In this document: positions 20,157-30,618 of the stretch, one piece after another
Layout: each line of letters begins with the position of its first letter
How positions within the stretch are numbered: the stretch's first letter is position 1
NCBI GenBank assembly: GCA_963776465.1
Contig: CAVZMV010000002.1
Coordinates: 1,302,001 to 1,366,000 of the forward strand
DNA length: 64,000 nt
Source of the DNA: DASRHK01 sp963776465
GTDB lineage: Bacteria > Pseudomonadota > Gammaproteobacteria > Nevskiales > Nevskiaceae
Direction: 5' to 3'
The notes under the pieces: generated by a model
Told to the model about the DNA's origin: nothing
The model's database searches: none
Seen by the model: the letters and a program-made list of their open reading frames with translations, nothing else
Program-made: the position numbers and the translations under genes

Positions 20157-20157
<1 letters not shown>
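19228..20157 (+). CDS. Hydroxymethylglutaryl-CoA lyase
   Basis: HMG-CoA lyase, 309 aa, cleaves HMG-CoA to acetoacetate and acetyl-CoA in leucine degradation. Motifs: EVGPRDGLQNE near the N-terminus, EAGSFVSPKRVPQM, VHFHDTYGQAL metal-binding histidines, and the signature GLGGCPYADGATGNLATED with the catalytic cysteine. GTG start at 19228 overlapping the previous stop. The stop shares bases with the ATG of acetoacetyl-CoA synthetase (TGATG), so its product acetoacetate is passed to the enzyme encoded next. E. coli lacks this pathway. Confidence 0.94.
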
Positions 20158-22106
<1,949 letters not shown>

Positions 22107-22108
22107 AG

Positions 22109-22867
22109 ATGGCAAGAAAGCTCGTATTGCTTCGTCACGGCCAGAGCCAGTGGAACCTGGACAACCGCTTCACCGGCTGGGTCGACGTCGACATCACCGA
22201 CAAGGGCCGCAAGGAAGCCGAGGAAGCCGGGCGCCTGATGCGCGAGGCGGGCCTGATGTTCGACGTGGCGCACACCTCGGTGCTGATCCGCGCGATCCAC
22301 ACGCTGCAGGTGGCGCTCGACGCCATGAACCAGGCGTGGATCCCGGTGCACAAGCACTGGCGGCTCAACGAGCGGCATTACGGCGCGCTGCAAGGGCTGG
22401 ACAAGGCCGAGACCACCGCCAAGTACGGCGAGGCGCAGGTGAAGATCTGGCGGCGTTCGTACGACGTGCCGCCGCAGCCGATGGGCGACAACGACGGCGG
22501 GCATCCCAAGTTCGACCGGCGCTACGCGCGCCTGGACCATCACGTGCTGCCGTCCACCGAGTCGCTGAAGACCACGCTGGACCGCGTGCTGCCGTACTGG
22601 CACGACATGATCGCGCCGCAGCTCAAGCTCGGGCAGACGGTGCTGGTCACCGCGCACGGCAATTCCCTGCGCGCGCTCTACAAGTACCTGAACCACATCT
22701 CCGACCAGGACATCGTCGAGCTCAACATCCCTACGGGCATCCCGCTGATGTTCGAGCTGCACGACGACCTGTCGGTGAAGTCGCACCGCTACCTTGGCGA
22801 TCCGGACGCGGCCAGGAAAGCCGCCGACGCAGTCGCCAACCAGGCAAAGACCGCCGCGAAGGCCTGA
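22109..22867 (+). CDS. gpmA: 2,3-bisphosphoglycerate-dependent phosphoglycerate mutase
   Basis: Glycolytic/gluconeogenic mutase of 252 aa. Catalytic RHG motif in LVLLRHGQSQWNLDNRFTGW, with the conserved RLNERHYGALQGLDKAET block and second His in VTAHGNSLRALYKYL. ATG 22109 lies 2 bp after the previous stop, with GGAGG (22091-22095) upstream. The C-terminal tail is Ala/Lys rich. Confidence 0.95.
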   Translation: MARKLVLLRHGQSQWNLDNRFTGWVDVDITDKGRKEAEEAGRLMREAGLMFDVAHTSVLIRAIHTLQVALDAMNQAWIPVHKHWRLNERHYGALQGLDKAETTAKYGEAQVKIWRRSYDVPPQPMGDNDGGHPKFDRRYARLDHHVLPSTESLKTTLDRVLPYWHDMIAPQLKLGQTVLVTAHGNSLRALYKYLNHISDQDIVELNIPTGIPLMFELHDDLSVKSHRYLGDPDAARKAADAVANQAKTAAKA

Positions 22868-22959
22868 TAGATTTTGTACGCCAACGTGCGGTCGCGGCGC
22901 GATCCGCGTCGTAATGTGTTTATCCGAACGGTCGTCCCCACGATCGATCGGAGCCGCAC

Positions 22960-23154
22960 ATGCAAACTCTGCCCCGGTTCATCCCCATCCGGCCCACGCG
23001 CAGCCGCGCGACCAAGGACCAGCTGACCGAAGCCCTGCGTCGCACGGAAATGCGGCTCAGCATGCTCGCCGCCGAGAACGACCGGCTGCGCCACGCGCTC
23101 GAGATCGAGCGGGCCAACAATCAATTCCGCGTCGAGCGCAGCGCGCTGGCTTAG
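22960..23154 (+). CDS. Small basic coiled-coil protein, function unknown
   Basis: 64-aa frame with a plausible ribosome site (GGAG at 22951-22954) before ATG. After a basic N-terminus (FIPIRPTRSRATKDQ) it is one predicted amphipathic helix (LTEALRRTEMRLSMLAAENDRLRHAL) with heptad-like leucines. Its stop overlaps the convergent gene stop (TTAG). No family recognised; it could be a real small protein or a chance frame. Confidence 0.5.
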   Translation: MQTLPRFIPIRPTRSRATKDQLTEALRRTEMRLSMLAAENDRLRHALEIERANNQFRVERSALA

Positions 23155-23657
23155 GAAAGCAGGCCCCGCGCCTGCAGCCACTGGCGCGCATCGTCCGAGT
23201 CGCGCTCGAACCACGCGCGCGCCGAGCCCAGGATGAAGTTGTAGCCCCACGCGTCCATGTCGGCGAACACCCGCTCGCGGCTGTAGCCAGCCAGCCGATC
23301 GGCGAGCACACACTGCAGATAACAGACCGCGACTTCCTCGACGTCGTCGCCGCCGGCGTTGGTGTGCACCACCGCGCGGCGGCTCTCGCCCATGCAGATC
23401 CAGTGGCAGGCGGTGTGCAGGATGGAATGGACCGGCGTGTCGGCGCGCGCGTGAAGCTGGTCGCCGATCAGGCCCGCCTCCGATTCGCCCCAGTAGCTGC
23501 CGGGGATCTCCTGGCCATCGGGTACGCACTGCAACGTGAGTTCATGCGATCGCAGGAATGCGCGCACCGCGTCGACGCCGAGGTCCTGCAGTGTGGTGAC
23601 GATCGGCGTTTCTCCTCTGCGATATAGTGATTCTACCGGGGGCGGGGGAGTTTCCAT
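23151..23657 (-). CDS. Conserved hypothetical protein
   Basis: 168-aa soluble protein with no domain I can name. Conserved-looking features are TLQDLGVDAVRAFLRSHELT, IPGSYWGESEAGLIG, the histidine-rich TPVHSILHTACHWICMGESRR and the C-terminal MDAWGYNFILGSARAWFE; similar proteins occur as conserved hypotheticals in related gammaproteobacteria. The His/Cys cluster could bind metal, but that is a guess. Its ATG (23657-23655) shares the palindrome CATG with the ATG of the oppositely oriented acylase gene, leaving no space between the two starts. Confidence 0.75.
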   Translation of the reverse strand: METPPPPVESLYRRGETPIVTTLQDLGVDAVRAFLRSHELTLQCVPDGQEIPGSYWGESEAGLIGDQLHARADTPVHSILHTACHWICMGESRRAVVHTNAGGDDVEEVAVCYLQCVLADRLAGYSRERVFADMDAWGYNFILGSARAWFERDSDDARQWLQARGLLS

Positions 23658-26600
23658 GAATCATTTGAAGGGCTTTGCATTGCTCGTCACGAGCATTCTT
23701 CTGGCGGCTTGCGGCAACGGCAGCAACCTGCCGCAACCGGGCGGCGGCCCAGGGCCCGGCACCGGCGGCGGCAACGGCGGCGGTGGCGGCATCGGCCCCA
23801 AGGGCGACAGCATCTTCATGGAGATCGTGCCGCCCGGCTCCAACGGCAACTCTGCCGGCGGCATCGGCGGCCCGGCGCCATTGCCGGTGATCACCTATCC
23901 GGACAATTACCGCGACCAGCTTGATCTCTACGGCAACCTTTCGTACGCCAAGGTCGGCCTGAAGGCCGACACCTGCAACCCGCCGGCGTCGATCGCCGAG
24001 CACGTGGCCAGCTCCGACCAGGCCTGCAACTACTTCAAGGACGCAGGCTTCACGCCCAAGTCCCTCGTCTCGTCGCTGACGCTCGACGCGCCCGAGGGCG
24101 GCAAGGTCACGATCAAGCGCGATGGCTGGGGCGTGCCGTACGTCGACGGCGACAATCGCGCGGCGGCCGAGTACGGCATGGGTTACGCCGCGGCGCAGGA
24201 CCGGCTGTGGCTGTTCGACCTGCTGCGCTACGTCGGCCGCGGCAAGGCCTCGCAGATCCTGGGTCCGGTCCACGACACCTACGACCTGGACCTGCAGTTC
24301 GGCGGCGCCGGCGGCTACAGCGAGGAGGAGCTGACCGACCTCGTCAACGCCGCGGTGCAGAAGATCCGCTCCAACCAGCAGCCGGGCCAGGTCAACCTCG
24401 GCGACCTGTTCCTGAGCGATGTGGAGAACTTCGTCGCCGGCATGAACGCGTACGTCGCCGACATCCAGACGCTGCCCGACCTGTTGCTGCTCGGCGAGCG
24501 CCCGCCGGAATACGCGACGCTAGGATTGATGCTGCCGTCGCCGACGGTGCTGCCGTCACGCCCGTTCACCATCGAGGACATCGTCGCCAACGCGGTGCTG
24601 ATCCAGGCGCAGTTCGGCCGCGGCGGCGGCGGCGAGGCCAGCAACGTGAACCTCCTGCAGAAGCTCGACCCGACGATCACCGGCGGTGCGACGCAGATCC
24701 CCTTCCAGGCCTGCCGCATGTGGCGCGACCTGCGCCACGCCAACGATCCGGAAGCGGCTTACACGCTGGACAACCCGTTCCCCACGCAGTCGCCGGTGTC
24801 GGTCGACGAGGCCTGCCCGCAGGCGCTGCCGGCCGGCGCCGCCATCTGGGATGTCGACAGCCTGCGCGGCCGTCCCTTCCTGCGCACCGGTTCCAACCTG
24901 CTGGCGCTGCCGGCGGCCGGGCAGATCACCACGGGTCTCCTCGGCTCAGTGCCGATCCCGTTCCCGCCGGCGACGTTCCCCAAGCGCGACGTGCCGACGC
25001 CGCTGAAAGCCGCGGCCAATGGCGAGGTGCTGCGCATGTCGGCCGATCCGACGGTGGCGATGCACGACGCGCTCAACCGCATCGGCCTGCCCAAGACCTC
25101 TTCGAACTGGATCGGCGTCAACGCCAACCAGACCAAGGACGGCCACCCGATCATCGTCGCCGGTCCGCAGACCGGCTACTTCATGCCGCAGCTCTTGTGG
25201 GAAGTCTCGGTGGTGTCGCACGGCGGCACGCCGTTCGAGCTCGCCGCGCACGGCATCACCACGGTGAACCTGCCGTACGTCGTCATCGGACACGGCCTGG
25301 ACTTCGGCTGGAGCGCGACCTCGGCCGGGTCCGATCTCATCGACACGCGCGTGTCGAAGATGTGCAACACCGACGGCTCGCCGATCACCGGCAGCGTCGA
25401 CAACAACTTCGACGCCGACGACGATGGCTTCCCCGACGCGGACGGCTACCTCTACAAGGGCCAGTGCGTGCGCTTCTACAAGCGCCTGGACCAGTGGGTC
25501 GCCAACCCGACGCCCGCCAGCATCGCGCTCGGCTGCGCCGGCGGCCTGGGGCCGCTCGATCCCAACTGCCACCTCATCGGCGAAGACGTCGAGCGCTTCA
25601 TCCTGCGCACGCACTACGGTCCGGTCACGGCGACGGCGACGGTGCAGAGCCAGCCGGTGGCGATCTCCGAGCAGCGCAGCACCTTCTTCGGCGACGTCGA
25701 CACCACCGCGCCGTTCGCGCTGCTGACGACGACCGGCTTGAAGATGAACCAGCAGACGTTCAAGCAGCTGTTCAACAGCATGACCAGCACGTTCAACTGG
25801 ATCTACGCGGACAGCCACGACCTCGCCTACATCCAGTCCGGCCTGTACCCGATCCGCCATCCGCTGCAGCATCCCGAGCTGCCGGTGTGGGGCGACGGCA
25901 ATTACGAGTGGGGCGCGGACCAGAACCTGCCGGCCAACTTCTTCGCGAACTACGGCGGCGACGGCAACGACGGCGCCAAGAGCTTCCCGAGCCGCGCGGT
26001 GCCGGTTGCGCAGGGCGATCCGATCAAGGGCTACTTCGAGTGGCCGGGCTACCTGCCGCTGGCGTCGCACATCCAGGCGACCAATCCGGAGAAGGGTTAT
26101 CTCGCCAACTGGAATAACGCTGGTGCGCCCGGCTGGTGGGCTGCCGACGCCAACGGCACCTTCGGCCCGACGCATCGCCAGCGCATGCTCGCGGTGCGGC
26201 TGCAGGCGTTCAAGGAGTCCGGACGCAAGCACGACGTCGCCACCATGATCGAGACCATGGGCGACGCCGCGTATACGGACCTGCGCGGCCAGGCGATCCT
26301 CGGCTTGCTGCTCGACGTCCTGCGCAGCCAGCAGACCGACCCCGACCTGCCGCGCCTGCAGACGATGTCGGACCTGAATCAGGTCATCGACATGATGCAG
26401 GCGTGGCGCGACGCCGGCTCCAGCAACTGGATCTCCAGCACGCCGGGCCTGGGCTCGCTGCGCCGCGATCGCAACGGCGACGGCGTCTACGACATGCGTC
26501 CGCAGGTGGTGCTGATGGACGCCTGGTATCCGCACCTGATCGACAAGATGATGCCGCAGCTGGTGCAGATCGAAGCGCTCGGGGCCTCCGTGCTGCAGAG

Positions 26601-26994
26601 CCGCTACGACGCGCCGCGAGGGCAGGGCTCGGCGTACCAGGAAGGCTGGTTCGAGCACATGAAGCGCGCGCTGGAGATGGTCGTCGGAGCGCAGGGTCAC
26701 ACCGACTACCGCGTGCTGCGCTGCGCCGACGGCTCGCTCGCCGGCTGCCGCACTGCCATCCTCGAGGCGCTGTCGCTGGCGCTGCTGGACCTCGGCGGTC
26801 TCACCAACCAGGCGGCCTGGGACGGTACGCAGCTGAGCTACGCCAAGGGATCCGGCTGCGGTACGGTGGAAGCCTGCGACCGCATCGTCCACACCTCGTT
26901 CTCGCTGATCCCGGTTCCGGAGATGCCCTGGAGCAACCGGCCGACGTTCCAGCAGGTGACGCAGGTCAAGCAGGATCGCGACGGCAATCCTTGA
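23656..26994 (+). CDS. Penicillin acylase family lipoprotein (Ntn hydrolase)
   Basis: Very large (1112 aa) member of the penicillin amidase family. The signal peptide ends in a lipobox (ILLAAC, Cys19), followed by a Gly/Pro-rich linker (residues about 23-60). The alpha-chain part includes VTIKRDGWGVPYVDGDNRA and AAAQDRLWLFDLLRYVGRG. The autocatalytic site is KTSSNWIGVNANQTKDG; Ser483 before Asn-Trp is the likely nucleophile and new beta-chain N-terminus, followed by IIVAGPQTGYFMPQLLWE. An inserted Asp-rich loop, DADDDGFPDADGY (about 585-597), resembles Ca-binding EF/TSP3 loops, with a second NGDGVYD near the end. Substrate unknown: acyl-homoserine lactones or other N-acyl amides are possible. 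GGGGGAG precedes the ATG. Confidence 0.88.
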   Translation: MNHLKGFALLVTSILLAACGNGSNLPQPGGGPGPGTGGGNGGGGGIGPKGDSIFMEIVPPGSNGNSAGGIGGPAPLPVITYPDNYRDQLDLYGNLSYAKVGLKADTCNPPASIAEHVASSDQACNYFKDAGFTPKSLVSSLTLDAPEGGKVTIKRDGWGVPYVDGDNRAAAEYGMGYAAAQDRLWLFDLLRYVGRGKASQILGPVHDTYDLDLQFGGAGGYSEEELTDLVNAAVQKIRSNQQPGQVNLGDLFLSDVENFVAGMNAYVADIQTLPDLLLLGERPPEYATLGLMLPSPTVLPSRPFTIEDIVANAVLIQAQFGRGGGGEASNVNLLQKLDPTITGGATQIPFQACRMWRDLRHANDPEAAYTLDNPFPTQSPVSVDEACPQALPAGAAIWDVDSLRGRPFLRTGSNLLALPAAGQITTGLLGSVPIPFPPATFPKRDVPTPLKAAANGEVLRMSADPTVAMHDALNRIGLPKTSSNWIGVNANQTKDGHPIIVAGPQTGYFMPQLLWEVSVVSHGGTPFELAAHGITTVNLPYVVIGHGLDFGWSATSAGSDLIDTRVSKMCNTDGSPITGSVDNNFDADDDGFPDADGYLYKGQCVRFYKRLDQWVANPTPASIALGCAGGLGPLDPNCHLIGEDVERFILRTHYGPVTATATVQSQPVAISEQRSTFFGDVDTTAPFALLTTTGLKMNQQTFKQLFNSMTSTFNWIYADSHDLAYIQSGLYPIRHPLQHPELPVWGDGNYEWGADQNLPANFFANYGGDGNDGAKSFPSRAVPVAQGDPIKGYFEWPGYLPLASHIQATNPEKGYLANWNNAGAPGWWAADANGTFGPTHRQRMLAVRLQAFKESGRKHDVATMIETMGDAAYTDLRGQAILGLLLDVLRSQQTDPDLPRLQTMSDLNQVIDMMQAWRDAGSSNWISSTPGLGSLRRDRNGDGVYDMRPQVVLMDAWYPHLIDKMMPQLVQIEALGASVLQSRYDAPRGQGSAYQEGWFEHMKRALEMVVGAQGHTDYRVLRCADGSLAGCRTAILEALSLALLDLGGLTNQAAWDGTQLSYAKGSGCGTVEACDRIVHTSFSLIPVPEMPWSNRPTFQQVTQVKQDRDGNP

Positions 26995-27012
26995 GACGCC
27001 GGTCGCTCAAAA

Positions 27013-27040
27013 AAAAGGGGCGCCACAAGGCGCCCCTTTT
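27013..27040. terminator. Bidirectional terminator between convergent genes
   Basis: Stem GGGGCGCC / GGCGCCCC with loop ACAA, flanked by A-runs on the left and T-runs on the right. It can end both the acylase transcript (+) and the Ig-like lipoprotein transcript (-). Confidence 0.92.
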
Positions 27041-27057
27041 TAGTTTGAAGCGTCGGA

Positions 27058-28179
27058 TCAGCTGCCGCAGATCGTCGCCAGCTCCGAGGCGTCGAACGTA
27101 TCCGACACGCCGTTGACGGTGATCGTCTGGCTGCCGTCGGCGTTGAACACCACGTTGGCCGTGCTGCCATCGGCTGCCGTCAGGTCCAGCTCGCCTGCGG
27201 TGATCTCGTCGGTCGTGCTGTCGGCGGTCAGCGGCTCGACAGTGTCCACCGTGAGGTCGGCGCTGCCGCAGCTGTTGGTGCTGTTGTCGGTGATCACCAT
27301 GCGGCCGTCGATCGTCAGCGTCTCGGTCTGCTCGTTGCCGTCATCCTGGATCGTCACGAGGAAGTTGAAGAAGTCTCCCCGGATGTCGACGCCGTCCGCC
27401 GAATTCACCAGCGCGGTCGTGAGCGGATCGGATTCCTGACCGAACGTCAGGTCCTGATCGCCGCAGGTGCTCAGCGTCTGGTTGGCGTCGGCGCACAGCA
27501 GGACCATCTGCCCGTCGATGGTGCTGTCATTGCCATCCTCGTCGATCGTCTGGCAGTCGGTGAAGACGATGGTGCCGTCAGCGGCGAACGTGGTCGACTG
27601 GTTGTTGCTGGTCTGCTCCAGCGTGCCGCCGTCCTGACAGGGAACGGCGATCTTGGGCGTGACGTGACCGGCCTTGCCGCCGGTCGGAGCCGCGCCGTCG
27701 ACCTTGTTGAGCACGTTGGCTAGCGCGGCGGCGATCGCCGCGGCGTCCGCCGGCGAGTCGAAGGTCTTGGTGGTGCCCGTCGGCGAGACCGTGAGCTGGA
27801 AGTTGCGGGTCGTCGTCGAGGTGCCGTCGCTGACGGCGTAGGTGATCACCGCCGTGCCCGACTGCCCGGCCGCGGGTGTGACAGTCACGTTGCGGGCTGC
27901 GCCGCTGCCGCCGAAGACGATGCCGGAGTTGGGGACCAGCGTCGTGTTGGAGGAACTGCCGGAAACCGTCAGGCTCGAAACGTTGGTGTCCGCGTCGCCC
28001 ACGGTGAAGGGCAGGGCGGCCGTGGCGTTGCCCTGCGCGACGGTCTGGTTGGAGATCTGCGAGACGGTCGGGGCGCTGGGGTTGTCGATGATGTCGTCGT
28101 CATCGTCGTCGCTGCAGGCAACGAGGAAGACGGAGCAGAGCGCCAGCGCGAGCCAGCGGGATTTGGAAATTGCAGCCAT
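27058..28179 (-). CDS. Ig-like (cadherin/calx-type) lipoprotein
   Basis: 373-aa predicted lipoprotein. Signal peptide LALALCSVFLVAC has a lipobox Cys at residue 22, followed by a run of six aspartates (SDDDDDDII). Residues about 35-130 form one Ig-like repeat of the type seen in cell-surface proteins (ISNQTVAQGNATAALPFTVG ... GTAVITYAVSDG). The rest is Thr/Asp-rich beta-type sequence with paired cysteines (VPCQDGG, TDCQT, LLCADAN, STCGDQ, NSCGS, TICGS). No enzyme motif. Likely a surface or periplasmic protein of unknown job. It faces the ROK kinase gene across a 119-bp divergent spacer. Confidence 0.78.
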   Translation of the reverse strand: MAAISKSRWLALALCSVFLVACSDDDDDDIIDNPSAPTVSQISNQTVAQGNATAALPFTVGDADTNVSSLTVSGSSSNTTLVPNSGIVFGGSGAARNVTVTPAAGQSGTAVITYAVSDGTSTTTRNFQLTVSPTGTTKTFDSPADAAAIAAALANVLNKVDGAAPTGGKAGHVTPKIAVPCQDGGTLEQTSNNQSTTFAADGTIVFTDCQTIDEDGNDSTIDGQMVLLCADANQTLSTCGDQDLTFGQESDPLTTALVNSADGVDIRGDFFNFLVTIQDDGNEQTETLTIDGRMVITDNSTNSCGSADLTVDTVEPLTADSTTDEITAGELDLTAADGSTANVVFNADGSQTITVNGVSDTFDASELATICGS

Positions 28180-28298
28180 GGTTGAGGTCTCCTGATTCGG
28201 GGTGTATCTACTGTTGGATGAACATGTGCGGCAACAACCGGGACGCTTCGGGTAGTCTGCCGGACTGGCTTTTGGACAGCGAAATCGGATTTTTGATC

Positions 28299-29204
28299 AT
28301 GAGAATCGGCATCGACATGGGCGGGACCAAGACCGAGGGCATCGTCATGGGCCCGGGCTCGGAGATCCTCGCGCGCGAGCGCGTGCCCACACCGCAGGGG
28401 GATTATCGCGCAACGCTGCAGACGATCGCCACGCTGGTGGCCAGTCTCGAGCGGCAGGTCGGGCGCAGCACGCTGCGGGTCGGCGTCGGCCATCCGGGCT
28501 CGATCTCCCCGGCGACGGGATTGCTCAAGGGCTCCAACTCGGTGTGCCTGAACGCGCAGCCGATCAGGCAGGACCTGGAGAAATTGCTGGGACGCGAAGT
28601 GCGCATGGCCAACGACGCCAATTGCCTGGCGGTGTCGGAGCAGGCCGACGGCGCCGCCGCCGGCGCCGATGTCGTGTTTGCCATCATCCTCGGGACCGGA
28701 GTGGGCGGTGGCGTGGTGGTGAATGGTCGGCTGCTCGTCGGCGCCAACGCCATCGGCGGCGAATGGGGTCACAACTCGCTGCCGTGGCCGCGTCCGGAAT
28801 GGGGCGAGGTCCCGGGCCCCAAAGGCTGGGACGGCCGCTACGGATCGATCGAGGCTTACTGCTCGGGGCCGGGCATCAACGAGGATCACGCGCGCGTCAA
28901 CGGCGAGAACAAATGCGGCGAAGAGATCGTCGCCGCGTCGCAAGCGGGCGACGAGAAGGCGAACGCGACGCTGGCGCGCTTCGAGGATCGGCTTGCCCGC
29001 GCACTGGCGAGCATCATCAACCTGCTGGATCCGGACGTGATCGTCGCCGGCGGCGGCGTGTCGCGCGTCGAGCGCATCTACCGCCACGTGCCGGCGCTGT
29101 GGGACCAGTGGGTGTTCTCCGATCGCATCGACACCCGGTTCGTGCCGGCGATGCACGGCGATTCCAGCGGCGTGCGCGGCGCCGCGTGGCTCTGGCCAGA
29201 GTAG
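28299..29204 (+). CDS. ROK-family sugar kinase (fructokinase Mak-like) without zinc cysteines
   Basis: 301-aa ROK kinase very close in layout to E. coli Mak (manno(fructo)kinase). ATP-site motif GIDMGGTKTEGIVMG, ANDANCLAVSEQADGAAAG with the catalytic Asp, GTGVGGGVVVNGRLLVGA, the sugar-binding GGEWGHN, and the C-terminal GDSSGVRGAAWLWPE. Odd: the zinc-binding motif that follows GEWGHN in ROK proteins (CxCGxxGCxE) is replaced by VPGPKGWDGRYGSIEAY, so the three cysteines are missing although His and the downstream SGPG are kept. ATG 28299 is used because it gives the family N-terminus. Confidence 0.88.
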   Translation: MRIGIDMGGTKTEGIVMGPGSEILARERVPTPQGDYRATLQTIATLVASLERQVGRSTLRVGVGHPGSISPATGLLKGSNSVCLNAQPIRQDLEKLLGREVRMANDANCLAVSEQADGAAAGADVVFAIILGTGVGGGVVVNGRLLVGANAIGGEWGHNSLPWPRPEWGEVPGPKGWDGRYGSIEAYCSGPGINEDHARVNGENKCGEEIVAASQAGDEKANATLARFEDRLARALASIINLLDPDVIVAGGGVSRVERIYRHVPALWDQWVFSDRIDTRFVPAMHGDSSGVRGAAWLWPE

Positions 29205-29674
29205 CGGCGATCCTGGGTCTGCCGGGAGCGGGCAAGACCGCGCTCGCGCAGGCCCTCGCGCAGCAGCTGCACTGGCCGGTCGTCGATCGCGATGCATTCC
29301 CGCGCGCTCGGTTCACCGACGCGGAGAAAGCCGCAGCCATCGATGCCGCCTTCGCGCAGGTCGCGATGCTGTTGTCGCGGGGGCAGAGCTGCATCGTCGA
29401 CGGCATGACGTTCGCCGATGCGGGACAGCGCGAGCGCCTCCGTGCGCTGGCGCACCAGGCCGGCGCGACCGCGGTGCTGTTCTGGCTCGACTGTCCCGTC
29501 GAGGTCGCCATCGCGCGCGTGCAGGCGCAGAAGGATCATCCGGCGGCCGATCGCGACGCGGATCTGGTGCGCGACGTGGCGCGACGGTTCGCGCTGCCGG
29601 ACGAAGACGTGGTCAGGCTGGATGGGCGGCGGCCGACGCAGGATCTGTTGCAAGAGGTCGTGAAGCGTTTGTAG
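29186..29674 (+). CDS. P-loop ATPase/kinase of unknown substrate
   Basis: 162-aa AAA/kinase-like protein. Walker A is AAILGLPGAGKTALAQALAQ at the very N-terminus; DRDAFPRARF, the Walker B-like SCIVDGMTFAD and a C-terminal RFALPDEDVVRLDG follow. The fold resembles small nucleotide or shikimate-type kinases and zeta-toxin-like AAA proteins; the substrate cannot be told. Best start is GTG 29186, inside the end of the ROK kinase (19 bp overlap), which suggests co-expression with a sugar kinase. Its TAG stop is supplied by the palindromic repeat that begins at 29670. Confidence 0.78.
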   Translation: MALARVAAILGLPGAGKTALAQALAQQLHWPVVDRDAFPRARFTDAEKAAAIDAAFAQVAMLLSRGQSCIVDGMTFADAGQRERLRALAHQAGATAVLFWLDCPVEVAIARVQAQKDHPAADRDADLVRDVARRFALPDEDVVRLDGRRPTQDLLQEVVKRL

Positions 29675-29738
29675 GAGGGGCCGTTGGCCCCGACGCATTG
29701 TTGGCCACAACCCGTCGGGGCTAACAGCCCCTCCTACA
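29670..29738. repeat. TGTAGGAG palindromic repeat, copy 1
   Basis: Two 26-base inverted arms beginning TGTAGGAGGGGC (29670 on +, 29738 on -) match at 24 positions around a 17-base centre. The TAG in the left arm is the stop of the P-loop gene; the TAG in the right arm is the stop of the convergent alpha/beta hydrolase gene. A second, shorter copy lies at 62266-62318. The long GC stem could also act as a two-way terminator. Confidence 0.9.
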
Positions 29739-30600
29739 ACAGGAATTCTCTTACGGCCGCTGCCGTCTCCGCCGGCGCATCGAAGTTGAGCATGTGCCCG
29801 GCATCCCGGATCGTGGCTTCCTTGAGCGAGCGGAAGTGCGCGCGGCGCAGCGCCTTCTCGTCCTTGCTGATGGCCTGCGCGAAGATCGACTTGGCCGCGT
29901 CGACGAACAGCGTGTCGGCGGTGATCTCCTTCCAGATCGCCAGCGACTCGGCCGCTTTGTAGAGACCGGGGCCGCTCATGCGGTGCATCGGGTCCGCGCA
30001 CAGGCCGATGCGGCCGTCGGGCTCGACGCGTCCCCAGCCATGCGCCACGAACAGCGAGCGCTCGATCGATAGCTGGGGGTGCTTCTTGCGGATGCGCTCG
30101 GCCAGCTCCTCGAACGAGGCGTAGTACTTCTGCTGCGGCGGGTCGCGCACTTCCTCCAGCCACTTGCGGAAGCGTTTAGGCGCGCGCTCCGGCGGCATGT
30201 CCGGCAGGAACAGGCCGTCGAGGATCACGAGTTTGGCAACGCGATCGGGACGCAGGCCGGCGTAGAGGCTCGCGATCTGCGCGCCCATGCTGTGCCCGAT
30301 CAGGCGCAACGGCTCGTCGGGCGAAAGCTGCCGCACGATGCTGTCGAGATCGGCGACGTAGTCGGGGAACCAGTAGTCCACGTTGGTCCACTGGGTTTCG
30401 CCGAATCCGCGCATGTCCGGCGCGATCACCTCGAAGTCCGCGGCCAGCGCCGTGCCGACATCGACCCACGTCGCCGAGCAGTCGAGGAAGCCGTGCAGCA
30501 GGAACACCTTCGGCGCGCCCGCCGCGCCCCAGTGCCGCACGTGATAGCGCAGCCCACGAACGGAAAGGAATTCGCTGCGCGAGGCGGAGATGTCGTTCAC
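29734..30600 (-). CDS. Alpha/beta hydrolase
   Basis: 288-aa alpha/beta-fold hydrolase. HGFLDCSATW oxyanion region, DMRGFGETQW, nucleophile elbow LIGHSMGAQIASLYAG, and a C-terminal catalytic His in DAGHMLNFDAPAE. The shape is that of haloalkane dehalogenase/esterase-like cytosolic enzymes; substrate unknown. GTG start at 30600 (VNDISASRSEFLSVRGLRYH). It is divergent from the transglutaminase gene with only 18 bp between starts. Its stop codon comes from the palindromic repeat. Confidence 0.86.
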   Translation of the reverse strand: MNDISASRSEFLSVRGLRYHVRHWGAAGAPKVFLLHGFLDCSATWVDVGTALAADFEVIAPDMRGFGETQWTNVDYWFPDYVADLDSIVRQLSPDEPLRLIGHSMGAQIASLYAGLRPDRVAKLVILDGLFLPDMPPERAPKRFRKWLEEVRDPPQQKYYASFEELAERIRKKHPQLSIERSLFVAHGWGRVEPDGRIGLCADPMHRMSGPGLYKAAESLAIWKEITADTLFVDAAKSIFAQAISKDEKALRRAHFRSLKEATIRDAGHMLNFDAPAETAAAVREFLL

Positions 30601-30618
30601 GGACGCTATAGTACTCGC

